64,000 bases of DNA, taken from contig JACKNC010000002.1 of assembly GCA_024235095.1 (NCBI GenBank), forward strand, positions 777,269-841,268, given 5' to 3'. Below, one piece after another: positions 1 to 8,900 of the stretch. The translations under genes were made by a program, and so were the position numbers. A model generated the notes under the pieces. The model saw only the letters and a program-made list of their open reading frames with translations, had not been told where the DNA came from and ran no database searches. Source of the stretch: Gammaproteobacteria bacterium. Its GTDB lineage: Bacteria > Pseudomonadota > Gammaproteobacteria > Competibacterales > Competibacteraceae. The first letter of the stretch is position 1; each line of letters starts with the position of its first letter.

Positions 1-199
1 CTGCGTTCAGATCGGCGATCGTGGTCGCATTTTGGGCAACTTCCAACTTCAGCGGCTCCGCGATGCTCAAGCCTTCCGTGACGCGGGTGCGGATGGTGTA
101 ATCCTGATAAGCCGGTAGAGCGATCGCGGCCAAAATACCGATAATAGCCACAACGATCATCAGTTCGATCAAGGTAAAGCCGCGTTGGAACTTATTCAT
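1..199 (-). CDS. Type IV pilin precursor, N-terminal part (runs off window)
   Basis: Major or minor subunit of a type IV pilus, made as a prepilin, cleaved by PilD and assembled at the inner membrane. The first 66 residues are visible: a short basic leader MNKFQRG, then the prepilin peptidase site before FTLIELMIVVAIIGILA with the invariant Glu5, and the start of the hydrophobic alpha-1 helix. ATG 199 is preceded by GGAG. The gene is cut by the window edge, so PilA cannot be told from other pilin-like proteins. A sigma-54-type promoter lies upstream, as for Pseudomonas pilA (known), which favours a major pilin (inference). Confidence 0.93.
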   Translation of the reverse strand, partial: MNKFQRGFTLIELMIVVAIIGILAAIALPAYQDYTIRTRVTEGLSIAEPLKLEVAQNATTIADLNA

Positions 200-290
200 G
201 GGATAACTCCTCAATTTACTTTCAGAAAAAACCCGGTTTTGGGTTAGGAAGTTGGGGGGATACGCTTGCGATCCCTTCGCGTTTGTCTGT

Positions 291-306
291 TGCAGCCAGT
301 GTGCCA
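291..306 (-). promoter_or_regulatory. Sigma-54 (RpoN) promoter upstream of the pilin gene
   Basis: Read on the minus strand the sequence is TGGCACACTGGCTGCA, which fits the -24/-12 consensus TGGCAC-N5-TTGCA with exact GG-N10-GC spacing. It lies about 95 bp before the pilin ATG and is followed upstream by an A/T-rich tract (about 325-370) that could bind IHF. RpoN control of pilin genes is established in Pseudomonas; here it is an inference from sequence. Confidence 0.7.
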
Positions 307-520
307 GAATCGAAAACCTCCGTTATTTTTTTCTAATCTAATAAAAAATAAAAAGAAAAAATTAAACATTCCCCAAGCGGCATATCTACTCATTCCATAA
401 GGGAACTTTTTGTCGGAAGCGTACTGACTTCAAAGGGCGCAGGTTGACGTTTTTGGTCAGGAGAGATGGATGGAGGGCTTTAGCGAGAACAAATTACTAT
501 CCATAATGAACTGCCCGTGA

Positions 521-636
521 GGTAAGCGTTCACCTCCCCCCTTTGGAAAAGGGGGGCCGGGGGGGATTTCGCACGAGCGACGGGGCCAAAATCCCCCCTC
601 ACCCCCCCTTGCTAAAGAGGGGACTGAACGGTTACC
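521..636. repeat. MITE-like G/C-tract hairpin repeat
   Basis: A 116-bp element in the 500-bp gap between the pilin and toxin genes. Its ends are near-perfect inverted repeats (GGTAAGCGTTC at 521-531 and GAACGGTTACC at 626-636), and it contains nested C6/G6 hairpins. The right end, AGAGGGGACTGAA, recurs at 17151-17163, so this is a dispersed family. The rest of the gap (200-520) holds the sigma-54 promoter and an A/T-rich tract and shows no gene. Confidence 0.6.
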
Positions 637-678
637 CCGTGAGTACGAAAACAACTGACCAAAATTTGCATCGAAATA

Positions 679-700
679 TTGATAGCGTATAAGCTATCAA
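679..700. promoter_or_regulatory. Inverted-repeat operator of the toxin-antitoxin pair
   Basis: TTGATAGC (679-686) and GCTATCAA (693-700) form a perfect 8-bp inverted repeat with a 6-bp spacer that ends directly before the toxin start codon. Ribbon-helix-helix antitoxins usually repress their own operon at such sites, so this is the likely autoregulatory operator. Confidence 0.5.
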
Positions 701-701
701 A

Positions 702-1121
702 ATGATTCCTATCGTTGTTGATGCCAATGTCTTTGTCTCAGCGCTTCGCTCGGAGGGTGGCGCTTCGCGTGAGGTACTCCGTCGAGCGTTGCACAGTGTT
801 TATCAACCCCTATTTTCCAATGCGCTCTGGTTGGAATACGAAGATTTGCTGGGACGCAACGTCTGGTCCGAGGCCACCACGGCAGAGGAACGCCGGGAAG
901 TACTTGCTGCGCTGGCGGGTAGCGGGCGCTGGGTCAGGATTTACTACCTCTGGCATCCTAATCTGCCTGACGAAGCAGATAATCACCTCATCGAACTAGC
1001 CATAGCCGGGGGCGCTACGGCTATCATCACCCACAACACACGGAATTTGTTGCACAGCCAATTATTCTGGAAAAGCTTGTCCATCCTAACGCCTGCTCAA
1101 TGCCTGGAGGCACTACGATGA
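702..1121 (+). CDS. PIN-domain toxin of a type II toxin-antitoxin system
   Basis: Putative Mg-dependent RNase toxin of 139 residues, the usual size for single PIN-domain proteins. The first acidic residue is in IVVDANV near residue 8, the central acidic pair in DEADNHLIELA, and the C-terminal signature reads ATAIITHNTRNLL, the THN variant seen in the PIN_3/COG2402-like subgroup. The gene overlaps the downstream small RHH gene by ATGA, so the two are translationally coupled with the toxin first, the reverse of the commonest order. RNA target unknown. Confidence 0.85.
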   Translation: MIPIVVDANVFVSALRSEGGASREVLRRALHSVYQPLFSNALWLEYEDLLGRNVWSEATTAEERREVLAALAGSGRWVRIYYLWHPNLPDEADNHLIELAIAGGATAIITHNTRNLLHSQLFWKSLSILTPAQCLEALR

Positions 1122-1345
1122 GTACCCTAACGATTCGTCTACCGAACGATACCCATGATCGGCTCAGACAACTCGCCGCCCTGCGAGGCGTCAGCCTTAA
1201 TAAACTGATGGAAGAAATCAGCATCCAAACCTTATCCAGCTTTGACGCCGAGACCCGGTTTCGCGCCTTGGCGGCCCAAGCCGACCCACAACGGGCGCTG
1301 GCGATTCTGAACCGGCTGGATGAGCAGAATCAGATCACGCGCTAA
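1118..1345 (+). CDS. Ribbon-helix-helix antitoxin
   Basis: Small 75-residue protein with N-terminal strand MSTLTIRLPND followed by helices THDRLRQLAALRG and SLNKLMEEISIQ, a ribbon-helix-helix (Arc/HicB/CopG-like) DNA-binding fold. The C-terminal tail would be the toxin-neutralising part. ATG 1118 is chosen because it has TGGAGG at 1105-1110 and overlaps the toxin stop by four bases; an in-frame upstream start at 1100 would lie inside the toxin gene. It probably binds the inverted repeat just before the toxin gene. Family assignment is by pattern only. Confidence 0.8.
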   Translation: MSTLTIRLPNDTHDRLRQLAALRGVSLNKLMEEISIQTLSSFDAETRFRALAAQADPQRALAILNRLDEQNQITR

Positions 1346-1452
1346 TATATTTGCGTCAATGATCAATGGCGAATCTGTTTTAGCCACATTCCTATAGACT
1401 ATATCGCTTAACATAATGAGAATTCATATAAAATACTGAGGATTTTTCCACC

Positions 1453-2793
1453 ATGCGCAACCGTTCTTCATTGCTTACCCCTTTCCTTGCCATCGTCCTG
1501 CTGCTTGCCTCGGGAATAGCCGCCGCCGTTCCCGAAATCCAGCACTGGCGCACGGCCAACGATGTGCCGGTCTATTTCATTTCGGCCCGGGAACTGCCCA
1601 TGGTCGACGCGCAAATCCTGTTCAACGCCGGTTCGGCCCGCGACGGCGACCAACCGGGACTGGCGCGACTAACCAATGCTTTGCTGGAAGAAGGCGCGGG
1701 CGACTGGTCGGCGGATGACATTGCGGATCGACTGGATCGTGTCGGCGCACAGTTCAGCGCCAGTTCGCAGCGTGATTCAGCGGTAATCTCATTACGCAGC
1801 CTGACCGATCCCCGCTATCTGCAACCGGCGGTGGAAACCGTGGCCCGGTTGATCAGGGAGCCGGCCTTTGCCCCGGAGGCGATCGAACGGGTTCGTCAAC
1901 AAATGCTGACCGCATTGCAAGAACGCGCCCAATCGCCCGGCGCTATTGCTCAAGACGCTTTCTATCGCGCGCTGTATGGCCAACATCCCTATGGCTCGCC
2001 GCCAGAAGGCACAACCGCCAGTCTGAAAGCGCTCACCCGCGCCGCGGTCCAAGACTTCCACCGCCGCCATTACACCGCCGCCAACGCCAGGGTTGCGCTG
2101 GTCGGCGATCTGGATCGACCCGCTGCCGAGCGGTTAGCCAACGCGCTGGTCGGCGGTCTGCCTCCAGGCGAACCGATTCCGCCGCCGCCCCCTGTCCCTG
2201 AAGTGACTGCCAGTCAGACGGTGCGCATTGCCCATCCCTCCGCGCAAAGCCATATCCTGATCGGTCAAATAGGCGTCAGTCGCGCCGATCCCGATTACTA
2301 CGCACTCTATTTGGGTAACCATGTTCTGGGCGGTAACGGGCTGGTTTCGCAGCTATCCCAGGAAATTCGCGAGAAACGCGGCCTTGCTTATAGCGTCTAC
2401 AGCGCCTTTTCGCCGATGCGCCAGGCCGGTCCCTTTCTGATCGGTCTGCAAACCCGCAACGATCAAGTCGATACCGCGCTGGAGGTTGCCAAGACCGCTC
2501 TCCGCCAGTTCACTGCCCAGGGTCCCGAGGCCCAGGCGTTGGAAGAAGCGCGGCAGAACATTACCGGCGGCTTCGCATTGGATCTTGCTGGCAACCGCAA
2601 GCTCGCCAACTATCTGGGAATGATTGCCTTTTATGGATTGCCCCTGGATTACCTGCAAAACTTCGTTAGCGTTATGAACGATATTACTTTGGATCAGGTC
2701 ACGGGCGCCTGGCGACGCCATATCCAGCCCGACCGGCTCATCACAGTCATCGTCGGTGGTGGTCAGGACGCACCCGATTCGTCAGATCGTTAA
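1453..2793 (+). CDS. M16 (insulinase-like) peptidase family protein, inactive-type subunit
   Basis: Exported or periplasmic M16B-family protein of 446 residues with an N-terminal signal (hydrophobic LLTPFLAIVLLLASGIAAA). Two M16 domains are visible, about residues 40-190 and 200-430. The zinc motif HXXEH is absent: the equivalent helix reads LARLTNALLEEGAG. The C-terminal half keeps the R/Y motif REKRGLAYSVYS that positions substrate in the non-catalytic partner. Such proteins normally act as a heterodimer with an HXXEH protein encoded next door (known for this family); no such gene is adjacent here. It may be an orphan subunit, or its partner is elsewhere. Confidence 0.88.
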   Translation: MRNRSSLLTPFLAIVLLLASGIAAAVPEIQHWRTANDVPVYFISARELPMVDAQILFNAGSARDGDQPGLARLTNALLEEGAGDWSADDIADRLDRVGAQFSASSQRDSAVISLRSLTDPRYLQPAVETVARLIREPAFAPEAIERVRQQMLTALQERAQSPGAIAQDAFYRALYGQHPYGSPPEGTTASLKALTRAAVQDFHRRHYTAANARVALVGDLDRPAAERLANALVGGLPPGEPIPPPPPVPEVTASQTVRIAHPSAQSHILIGQIGVSRADPDYYALYLGNHVLGGNGLVSQLSQEIREKRGLAYSVYSAFSPMRQAGPFLIGLQTRNDQVDTALEVAKTALRQFTAQGPEAQALEEARQNITGGFALDLAGNRKLANYLGMIAFYGLPLDYLQNFVSVMNDITLDQVTGAWRRHIQPDRLITVIVGGGQDAPDSSDR

Positions 2794-2816
2794 CCGGAAT
2801 AAGAGTCATAATCAAG

Positions 2817-3224
2817 ATGAAAATTCTGATCTTATCGCTCATCATTGCATTCCCGACCAGCGCGCTGGCGCAGAGTCGCCTGGAGCAACGCGTTGACGAA
2901 TTGGAACAGCGTGTAAAAATTTTGGAACAGCAAAGCGGTCGTCATACCTTTCTGACTGAACCACTGCAAAAAAACTCTCAAGAGCCGGTTTTTCCCGGTA
3001 AATTTATCGAACCCACTTCTTCCGCTCGTCGCTGGATTCGTTTCAGCGCGGACGGAACCTTCCTGTTTCACACGCCATCCGATCAGTTTACAGGAACCTG
3101 GGAAAAATCCGGCGCGAAGGTTTCGATCCGGGTTCAAAGCGGTTTCACCGAGGAATTCCATATTGTTGGAGACGCCTTAGTGGATAGCCGCAATATCACC
3201 TGGATAAAAGCGAAAAGCCAATAA
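2817..3224 (+). CDS. Hypothetical secreted coiled-coil protein
   Basis: 135 residues, not recognised as a named family. A signal peptide (MKILILSLIIAFPTSALA) is followed by a short heptad-rich helix, RLEQRVDELEQRVKILEQQ, at about residues 20-40, which would form a coiled coil. The C-terminal half (about 65-135) is beta-rich, WIRFSADGTFLFHTP then FTGTWEKSGAKVSI, resembling small lipocalin-like folds that test a value against a threshold, but this is only a visual resemblance. It lies 23 bp after the M16 gene and 18 bp before acyP, so the three could be co-transcribed. Confidence 0.6.
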   Translation: MKILILSLIIAFPTSALAQSRLEQRVDELEQRVKILEQQSGRHTFLTEPLQKNSQEPVFPGKFIEPTSSARRWIRFSADGTFLFHTPSDQFTGTWEKSGAKVSIRVQSGFTEEFHIVGDALVDSRNITWIKAKSQ

Positions 3225-3242
3225 TTAAAGAGGACAAATCTC

Positions 3243-3515
3243 GTGAAAAAACTGTGCTTGCGTTGTTATATCAGCGGCCGCGTTCAGGGCGTCGGATTTC
3301 GCTACGCCACCGCGGACAAAGCCTTCTCGCTGGGCGTAACCGGGTATGTCCGCAACCTGCCAGATCGGCGGGTGGAAGCGCTGATCTGTGGCGATGAACG
3401 GGCGGTCACTGCGCTTCAGCACTGGCTAAGGCAAGGTCCGCCATTCGCCCACGTCAGCGATACCTATTGCGAAGCCTTGCCCTATCAGGATTTCCACGAT
3501 TTTCGGATTGAATGA
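3243..3515 (+). CDS. acyP: Acylphosphatase
   Basis: Cytoplasmic enzyme hydrolysing acylphosphates such as acetyl phosphate. At 90 residues it has the normal family length. The N-terminal phosphate-binding loop GRVQGVGFR carries the catalytic arginine, and GYVRNLPD carries the catalytic asparagine. AAAGAGGA lies just upstream of the ATG. It follows the secreted hypothetical protein closely and may be read from the same transcript. Confidence 0.95.
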   Translation: MKKLCLRCYISGRVQGVGFRYATADKAFSLGVTGYVRNLPDRRVEALICGDERAVTALQHWLRQGPPFAHVSDTYCEALPYQDFHDFRIE

Positions 3516-3536
3516 AAATGCTGAATCGAGCTTGAC

Positions 3537-3744
3537 TTATCCACAGGCTTATGCAATCCCTCTGTCTAGCGAGTTATTCGGCTCCCTTCAACCCAAAATT
3601 GTGATCAGATTCCAAGTGTTGAACATAAGATATTGATATAAGATTAAAAAAATAAATAACTGGAAAGTCGTTAAAACGTCATTAATGCAATGACAATATG
3701 TACTTAGCGGCAATTAGCAAAAGTTATCCACAAAGTTATCCACA
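3537..3744. other. Cluster of three perfect DnaA boxes in a 518-bp gene-free region
   Basis: The gap between acyP and slt (3516-4033) has no gene. It contains TTATCCACA at 3537-3545, 3724-3732 and 3736-3744, all in the same orientation, the last two as 12-bp-spaced direct repeats. Between them is an A/T-rich stretch (3625-3662) that could unwind. This has the features of a DnaA-dependent origin or a DnaA-titration locus, but no dnaA, gyrB, parAB or mnmG gene is nearby, so no function is assigned. Confidence 0.4.
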
Positions 3745-3784
3745 GGCAACCTGTTTCGTGTCAACTTTATGATTGGCGGGGCTA

Positions 3785-3886
3785 CGCTACCAGGACTTTC
3801 GCTTGGCTACCATATAAAGTATGGTAATGATCAATAAATATCTATATATGGTAAAAAATAGCCCATAAGCGAAAGTCCTGGCTACA
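3785..3886. repeat. MITE-like inverted-repeat element
   Basis: Perfect 15-bp arms CCAGGACTTTCGCTT (3790-3804) and AAGCGAAAGTCCTGG (3867-3881) enclose an A/T-rich core with a second small inverted repeat, TACCATA/TATGGTA. The size near 100 bp and the lack of any reading frame suggest a non-autonomous mobile element or a large hairpin before slt. Confidence 0.5.
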
Positions 3887-4033
3887 AAATTCATCTCAAA
3901 GCCAGGATAACTCTACGGATAAGGATTGCCTGAAGAATGGCTCGTGCTTTGACACAAGCTTAATGACAGCGTGATTATCATCGCAATCTGCAAAACGATC
4001 AGGCGCTAACCATCAAATATACAAGGGATTTTT

Positions 4034-5953
4034 ATGCATCTGCTTTGGGCTATTGCCCTGATCATCGGCCTTGGCGGCGATGTCAACGCTACAGAGTCTT
4101 TGCGCGCGCAACGGCAAGCCTTTCAAATCGTCGAGCGATCGTTGCAGACTGGCGCGTCCCTGGATGATGCATCGTTGCGCGACTACCCGCTTTATCCCTA
4201 TCTGGTTTACAAAGACCTGTCCCGTCGATTGAATGCATTCCCTGCTGCCGAAGTGCGGGATTTCCTGCAAACCTGGGCCGACACGCCCCTGGCGGATCGC
4301 CTGCGCAACGCCTGGTTGCGTCAACTGGCTGGCGCCCAGCGTTGGGCGGATTACCTGCGCGACGCTGTCCCCAGCCGCGATCCGACCTTCGAATGCTGGC
4401 GGCGGCAGGCGTTGCTTAATACGGACCAGACCGACGCCGCATTGCAGGATTTCGCCGCCGTTTGGCTCACTGGTCATTCGCTTCCCAATGCCTGTGATCC
4501 AGTGATCGCCGTCTGGCAGACTCAGGGCCAGCTTTCGCCGGAATTGCGCTGGCAACGCTTTGCGCTGGCCATGAAGGAGGGCGAGACGGGACTGGCCCAG
4601 TATCTGCGCGCTGATATGCCAGCGAACGATCAGGCTTTGGCGGATACGTGGCTGGCGGTAGCGAATGACCCGACCCTGATTCTCGATGCTGACCGTTTTA
4701 ACGTAGATGACCCGCGCGTCCCGCCGATTCTGGCTGATGGTTTGAATCGCTGGCGGCGGCGCGATGCCCTGGGGGCAATTGCTGCTTTGGACACCCTCAA
4801 GGCGTGGAATCCAGCGTTAGCGCCTCATCTGGCCGATGAGGAACGGTTACTGGCCCTGTGGATCGCCAGCGATTACCACCCGACAGCGCTGGCGCGGCTG
4901 ACCGCCCTGCCGGAAACCGTCGTCGATGCCGACGTACGGGAATGGCGGATCCGCGTTTGCCTGAAACAGGGCGACTGGCCTGCAACCCTGCACTGGCTTG
5001 ATCAATTGCCTCCGGAAGAACGTGACAGCCCGCGCTGGCAATACTGGCGTGGCCGGGCGCTGGAAGCGCTGAATCGTATCGAATCGGCCCAACAAGCCTA
5101 CCGAAACGCCTCTGGCCACCGTGACTACTACGGCTTCCTGGCCGCTGACCGACTGGGTGTTCCCTATACGATCACCAATACGCCGTTGGTGGTTTCGCTC
5201 ACCGAATTGACCGCGCTGCTGGCCGCTTCGCCTGGGCTACAACGGGCCAGGGAGTTGTACATTCTGGGCCGGGAATGGGAAGCCGACGCCGAATGGCGAC
5301 AAGCGACCCGAGCGTTCGATCCGGCAGTGCTGAAACAGGCGGCGCGGTTAGCCCAGCGCTGGGAGTGGCGCCATCAGGCTATTATTACCATTGCCCGGGC
5401 CGAATACTGGGACGATCTGGAACTGCGCTTTCCACTGGCCTACCGGGATGGAATCGTGGCAAACGCCACAGCCGATGCCCTGGACCCGGCCTGGGTTTAC
5501 GCGGTCATCCGTCAGGAAAGCGCGTTTCGCGCCGACGCTCGTTCCCCAGTTGGGGCGCTGGGCCTGATGCAGCTCATGCCGGCTACCGGTCGCCAAGTGG
5601 CCCAGGATTTACAAGATCCTGCCAATAAAGCCGATCTGCGTCAGCCGGAAACCAATATCCGCTACGGCGTTCGCTACCTGCGACGCATGCTGGAACGGTT
5701 GCAGGGTAATCCAGCCCTGGCCACCGCCGCTTACAATGCCGGACCCAACAAGGTCATCGAATGGTTGCCAGTGCATGATTCAGTACCCGCCGATGTCTGG
5801 GCGGAAACCATTCCCTATCGGGAAACCCGGGCCTATGTGCAGCGGGTCATGGAATACGCCATCGTCTATCAGCGTCTGCTCGGCTTGCAAGAGGATTCCA
5901 CCACCCTCAGTGCGCGCATGAAGCCGGTGTTGCCGCTGGAAAATCCTGGGTAG
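4034..5953 (+). CDS. slt: Soluble lytic murein transglycosylase
   Basis: Periplasmic Slt70-type enzyme that cleaves the MurNAc-GlcNAc bond of peptidoglycan to give 1,6-anhydro muropeptides. Its 639 residues match the family. A signal peptide (MHLLWAIALIIGLGGDVNA) precedes a long alpha-helical superhelix (about 25-450) with repeated Trp/Arg-rich helices. The C-terminal SLT domain starts near 480: YAVIRQESAFRA carries the catalytic Glu at residue 495, followed by GALGLMQLMPATG and AAYNAGPNKV. AAGGGA lies before the ATG. The gene stands alone in its transcript unless the following cyclase, 14 bp downstream, is co-transcribed. Confidence 0.95.
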   Translation: MHLLWAIALIIGLGGDVNATESLRAQRQAFQIVERSLQTGASLDDASLRDYPLYPYLVYKDLSRRLNAFPAAEVRDFLQTWADTPLADRLRNAWLRQLAGAQRWADYLRDAVPSRDPTFECWRRQALLNTDQTDAALQDFAAVWLTGHSLPNACDPVIAVWQTQGQLSPELRWQRFALAMKEGETGLAQYLRADMPANDQALADTWLAVANDPTLILDADRFNVDDPRVPPILADGLNRWRRRDALGAIAALDTLKAWNPALAPHLADEERLLALWIASDYHPTALARLTALPETVVDADVREWRIRVCLKQGDWPATLHWLDQLPPEERDSPRWQYWRGRALEALNRIESAQQAYRNASGHRDYYGFLAADRLGVPYTITNTPLVVSLTELTALLAASPGLQRARELYILGREWEADAEWRQATRAFDPAVLKQAARLAQRWEWRHQAIITIARAEYWDDLELRFPLAYRDGIVANATADALDPAWVYAVIRQESAFRADARSPVGALGLMQLMPATGRQVAQDLQDPANKADLRQPETNIRYGVRYLRRMLERLQGNPALATAAYNAGPNKVIEWLPVHDSVPADVWAETIPYRETRAYVQRVMEYAIVYQRLLGLQEDSTTLSARMKPVLPLENPG

Positions 5954-5967
5954 GCAGGTTAGCCCCT

Positions 5968-8900
5968 GTGCGAAACACCTCACACTCCCACGTATTACAA
6001 TCCCCCTTAAGCCAAGTGTTGGAGGCCGCTGATATTGGCGTCTGGGAGTATGATCATGTCAGCGACCGCATGTTTTGGAGTCCCTGGCTGTACACCTTGC
6101 TGGGCTACGACATCGAGCAAGCGCCGTCCAGTCTGGCTGCCTGGCTTGGTCTGATCCACCGCGATGACTTGCCTGGGGTGCAGGCGCGCATTGCGGCAAC
6201 GCTGGCGCCGGAAAATTCGTTGTGCGAGGTCGAATATCGCTTGCGCGCCGCGGATGGCCAATGGCGCTGGTTCCACGCACGGGGCCGGGTTATGCGACGG
6301 GATGCAAACGGCCGACCGCTGCTTACCGCTGGCATTCAACTGGATATCTCCGAACGCAAACACACGGAGCTACTGCTGCAAACGCAGCATGAATTTTCTG
6401 CAATTCTCGCCCAAAGACCCACCCGGGAGAGGTTGCTCAAGGCGATTCTGGAAAGCGCCTTGAGCTTGCCGGAATTGGATGGTGGGGGACTCTATTGGCG
6501 CGAGCCGGACAACAGCTATCGGTTAGTGGTCCGGCAGGGATTGTCTCCGGTCTTTTTTGCGAAAGTTGAGCATCTGGCTGCCGATTCGCGCCAGGCAGCC
6601 ATTATCCGCGAAGGCCAGCTACATTGCAGTTGTATGACTGAACAGGCGTATTGCATCGATTCCGCGCTGATTCGAGAACCGGCGTTGATTGAAGAAGGCC
6701 TCCAGTCACTAGTCGTGCTACCGATCCATGTCAGGAACAACCCGATGGCCTGTCTTAATCTGGCCAGCAAACAGATTGGAGCGGTCGGGTCGCTAACGGT
6801 GACCGCGCTGCAAACGCTGGCCTGCCAGTTCACGCAGGCCCTAGGATGTGTGCTCGCCCAGGAAGAAGCCTTCCGGCAGCAGCAAAACCTGGCGGAACTC
6901 TTTAACGCGATTAACGATTATCTCTTCGTTCTCGATCTGGAGGGCCGCATCCTGCACTACAATCTGGCGGTGGCAAAAGGGCTGGGCTACGGCAATACGC
7001 TGTTCGACCAACCGATTAGCGCTGTTCATCCGCCTGAAGTCCACAATGAAGTCGGCCAGATCATCGCCGAGATACTGGCCGGAACCCGCGCAACGTGCCC
7101 ACTGCCGCTGCTGAAAGCTGATGGCGAACGCGTGCTGGTGGATACCCGAGTGGTGAGAGGACGCTGGAACAGCCAACCAGTAATCATTGGGGTATCGCGC
7201 GACATCAGCATCGAACAAGCGGCCCGGATGGCGTTGGAAAACGAGGCCGAATGGCGTCGCGCGCTGATCGAAAATTCCCGTGACGGGATCGCCATTTTCA
7301 ACGAAGACCACCAGATTATTGAAGTTAACCGAAGTTTTGCCGAGATGCTGGGCTACGCGCCGGAAGAGATGATCGGCCTGTATTCCTGGAATATAGACGC
7401 CGATATGACCGAAGCGGACATCCGCGCCGCGTTCGCCGATCCTCTTGCTATTGACGCTACTTTCGAAGCCCGCCATCGTCGCAAGGACGGTACGCTTTAC
7501 GATGCTGAAGTCAGCGTCCGAGGCGCCCGCATCGGCGGGCGCAAGGTCTTTGTCACCATCACGCGCGACATCAGCGAGAAAAAACGTGCTGAAGCCAGCT
7601 TGCGGCGCAGTGAGGAACAATATCGGGCCGTTATTGAAACTTCGGCAGATGGATTCTGGATGGTGGACTCACAAGGCCGCCTGCTGGAAGTCAACGAAGC
7701 GTATGCGCGTCTGTCCGGTTATAGTCGCGATGAATTGCGATCCATGTCGATCATGGCTCTGGAGGCGCACGAGAATCCGGAGGAGATCCGCGCCCATATC
7801 GACAAGGTGCGTCGTGAAGGCAGTGGCCTGTTTGAGACCTGGCATCGGGCGAAAAGTGGCCGGGTTTGGCGCGCTGAAGTCAATACTAGCTACTGGCCAA
7901 GCGCTGGCGAACGGTTTTTTGTCTTCATCCGCGACGTCGATCATCGGCAACGCTCGGAAACGTTGCTAAAAATCCGCATGCGCCTGTCGCAAGCCGCGCT
8001 GACCAGCACTTTGGAGGACCTGATGAGGGCGGCCCTGGACGAAGCGGAGCACCTGACCGGCAGCACAATCGGTTTCTTTCATTTTGTCGAACCGGATCAG
8101 CGACACCTGACCTTGCAAGCCTGGTCCAGCCGGACACTGGAGAATTGCAGCCGCCCGGCGAACGACAAGGGTCAACGCTACCCTATCCATCAGGCCAGCG
8201 TCTGGATCGATTGTGTGCAGCAACGCCAACCGGTGCTTCATAATGACGAAGCGCGTTTGACAGCGCTGTACGGCTTGCCCATCGGCCACGTCGTCATCCG
8301 GCGTGAATTATTGTTGCCTGTCCTAGGCAATGATCGAGTGGCTGCGATTATCGGCGTGGGGAACAAACCCGAGGATTACACGGCTGACGATGTCGAAGCG
8401 ATGCAGCAACTAACTGATCTAGTGATGGACATCATTGAGCGCAAGCGCACTCAGGACCAGATGAACTACCTTGCGTATCACGATGCGCTCACTGGTTTAC
8501 CGAATCGGATTCTGCTAGCGGACCGCTTACGGCAAGCCATGGTGCAGGCGCGGCGGAACCAGCGGCGCTTAGCGGTCTGCTATCTGGATCTGGACGGCTT
8601 CAAACCAGTTAACGATACCTATGGCCACGATCAGGGCGATCAGCTCCTCATTCAAGTCGCCCAACGTTTGACGGCATGCATCCGGGCCGGAGATACGGTC
8701 GCCCGCTTGGGTGGGGATGAGTTTGTGGTCTTGCTGGGCGATCTGGCCACGATTGAGGAAGGAGAGCGCGCCATTGACCGGATGCTGACCACTTTGCAAG
8801 CGCCGTTTGACCTCGCCGAGGGCGCGGCGCGGCTCAGCGCCAGCATCGGCGTCACCCTCTACCCGGAAGATGGCGCGGATGCCGATGCCCTCCTGCGCCA

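Noticed and set aside
4013..4555. 180-codon antisense frame over slt
   Set aside because: Antisense to a recognised signal peptide and Slt superhelix, with no supporting signals.
6841..7620. 259-codon frame antisense to the diguanylate cyclase
   Set aside because: Shadow of a well-supported PAS region; composition and lack of a start signal argue against a gene.
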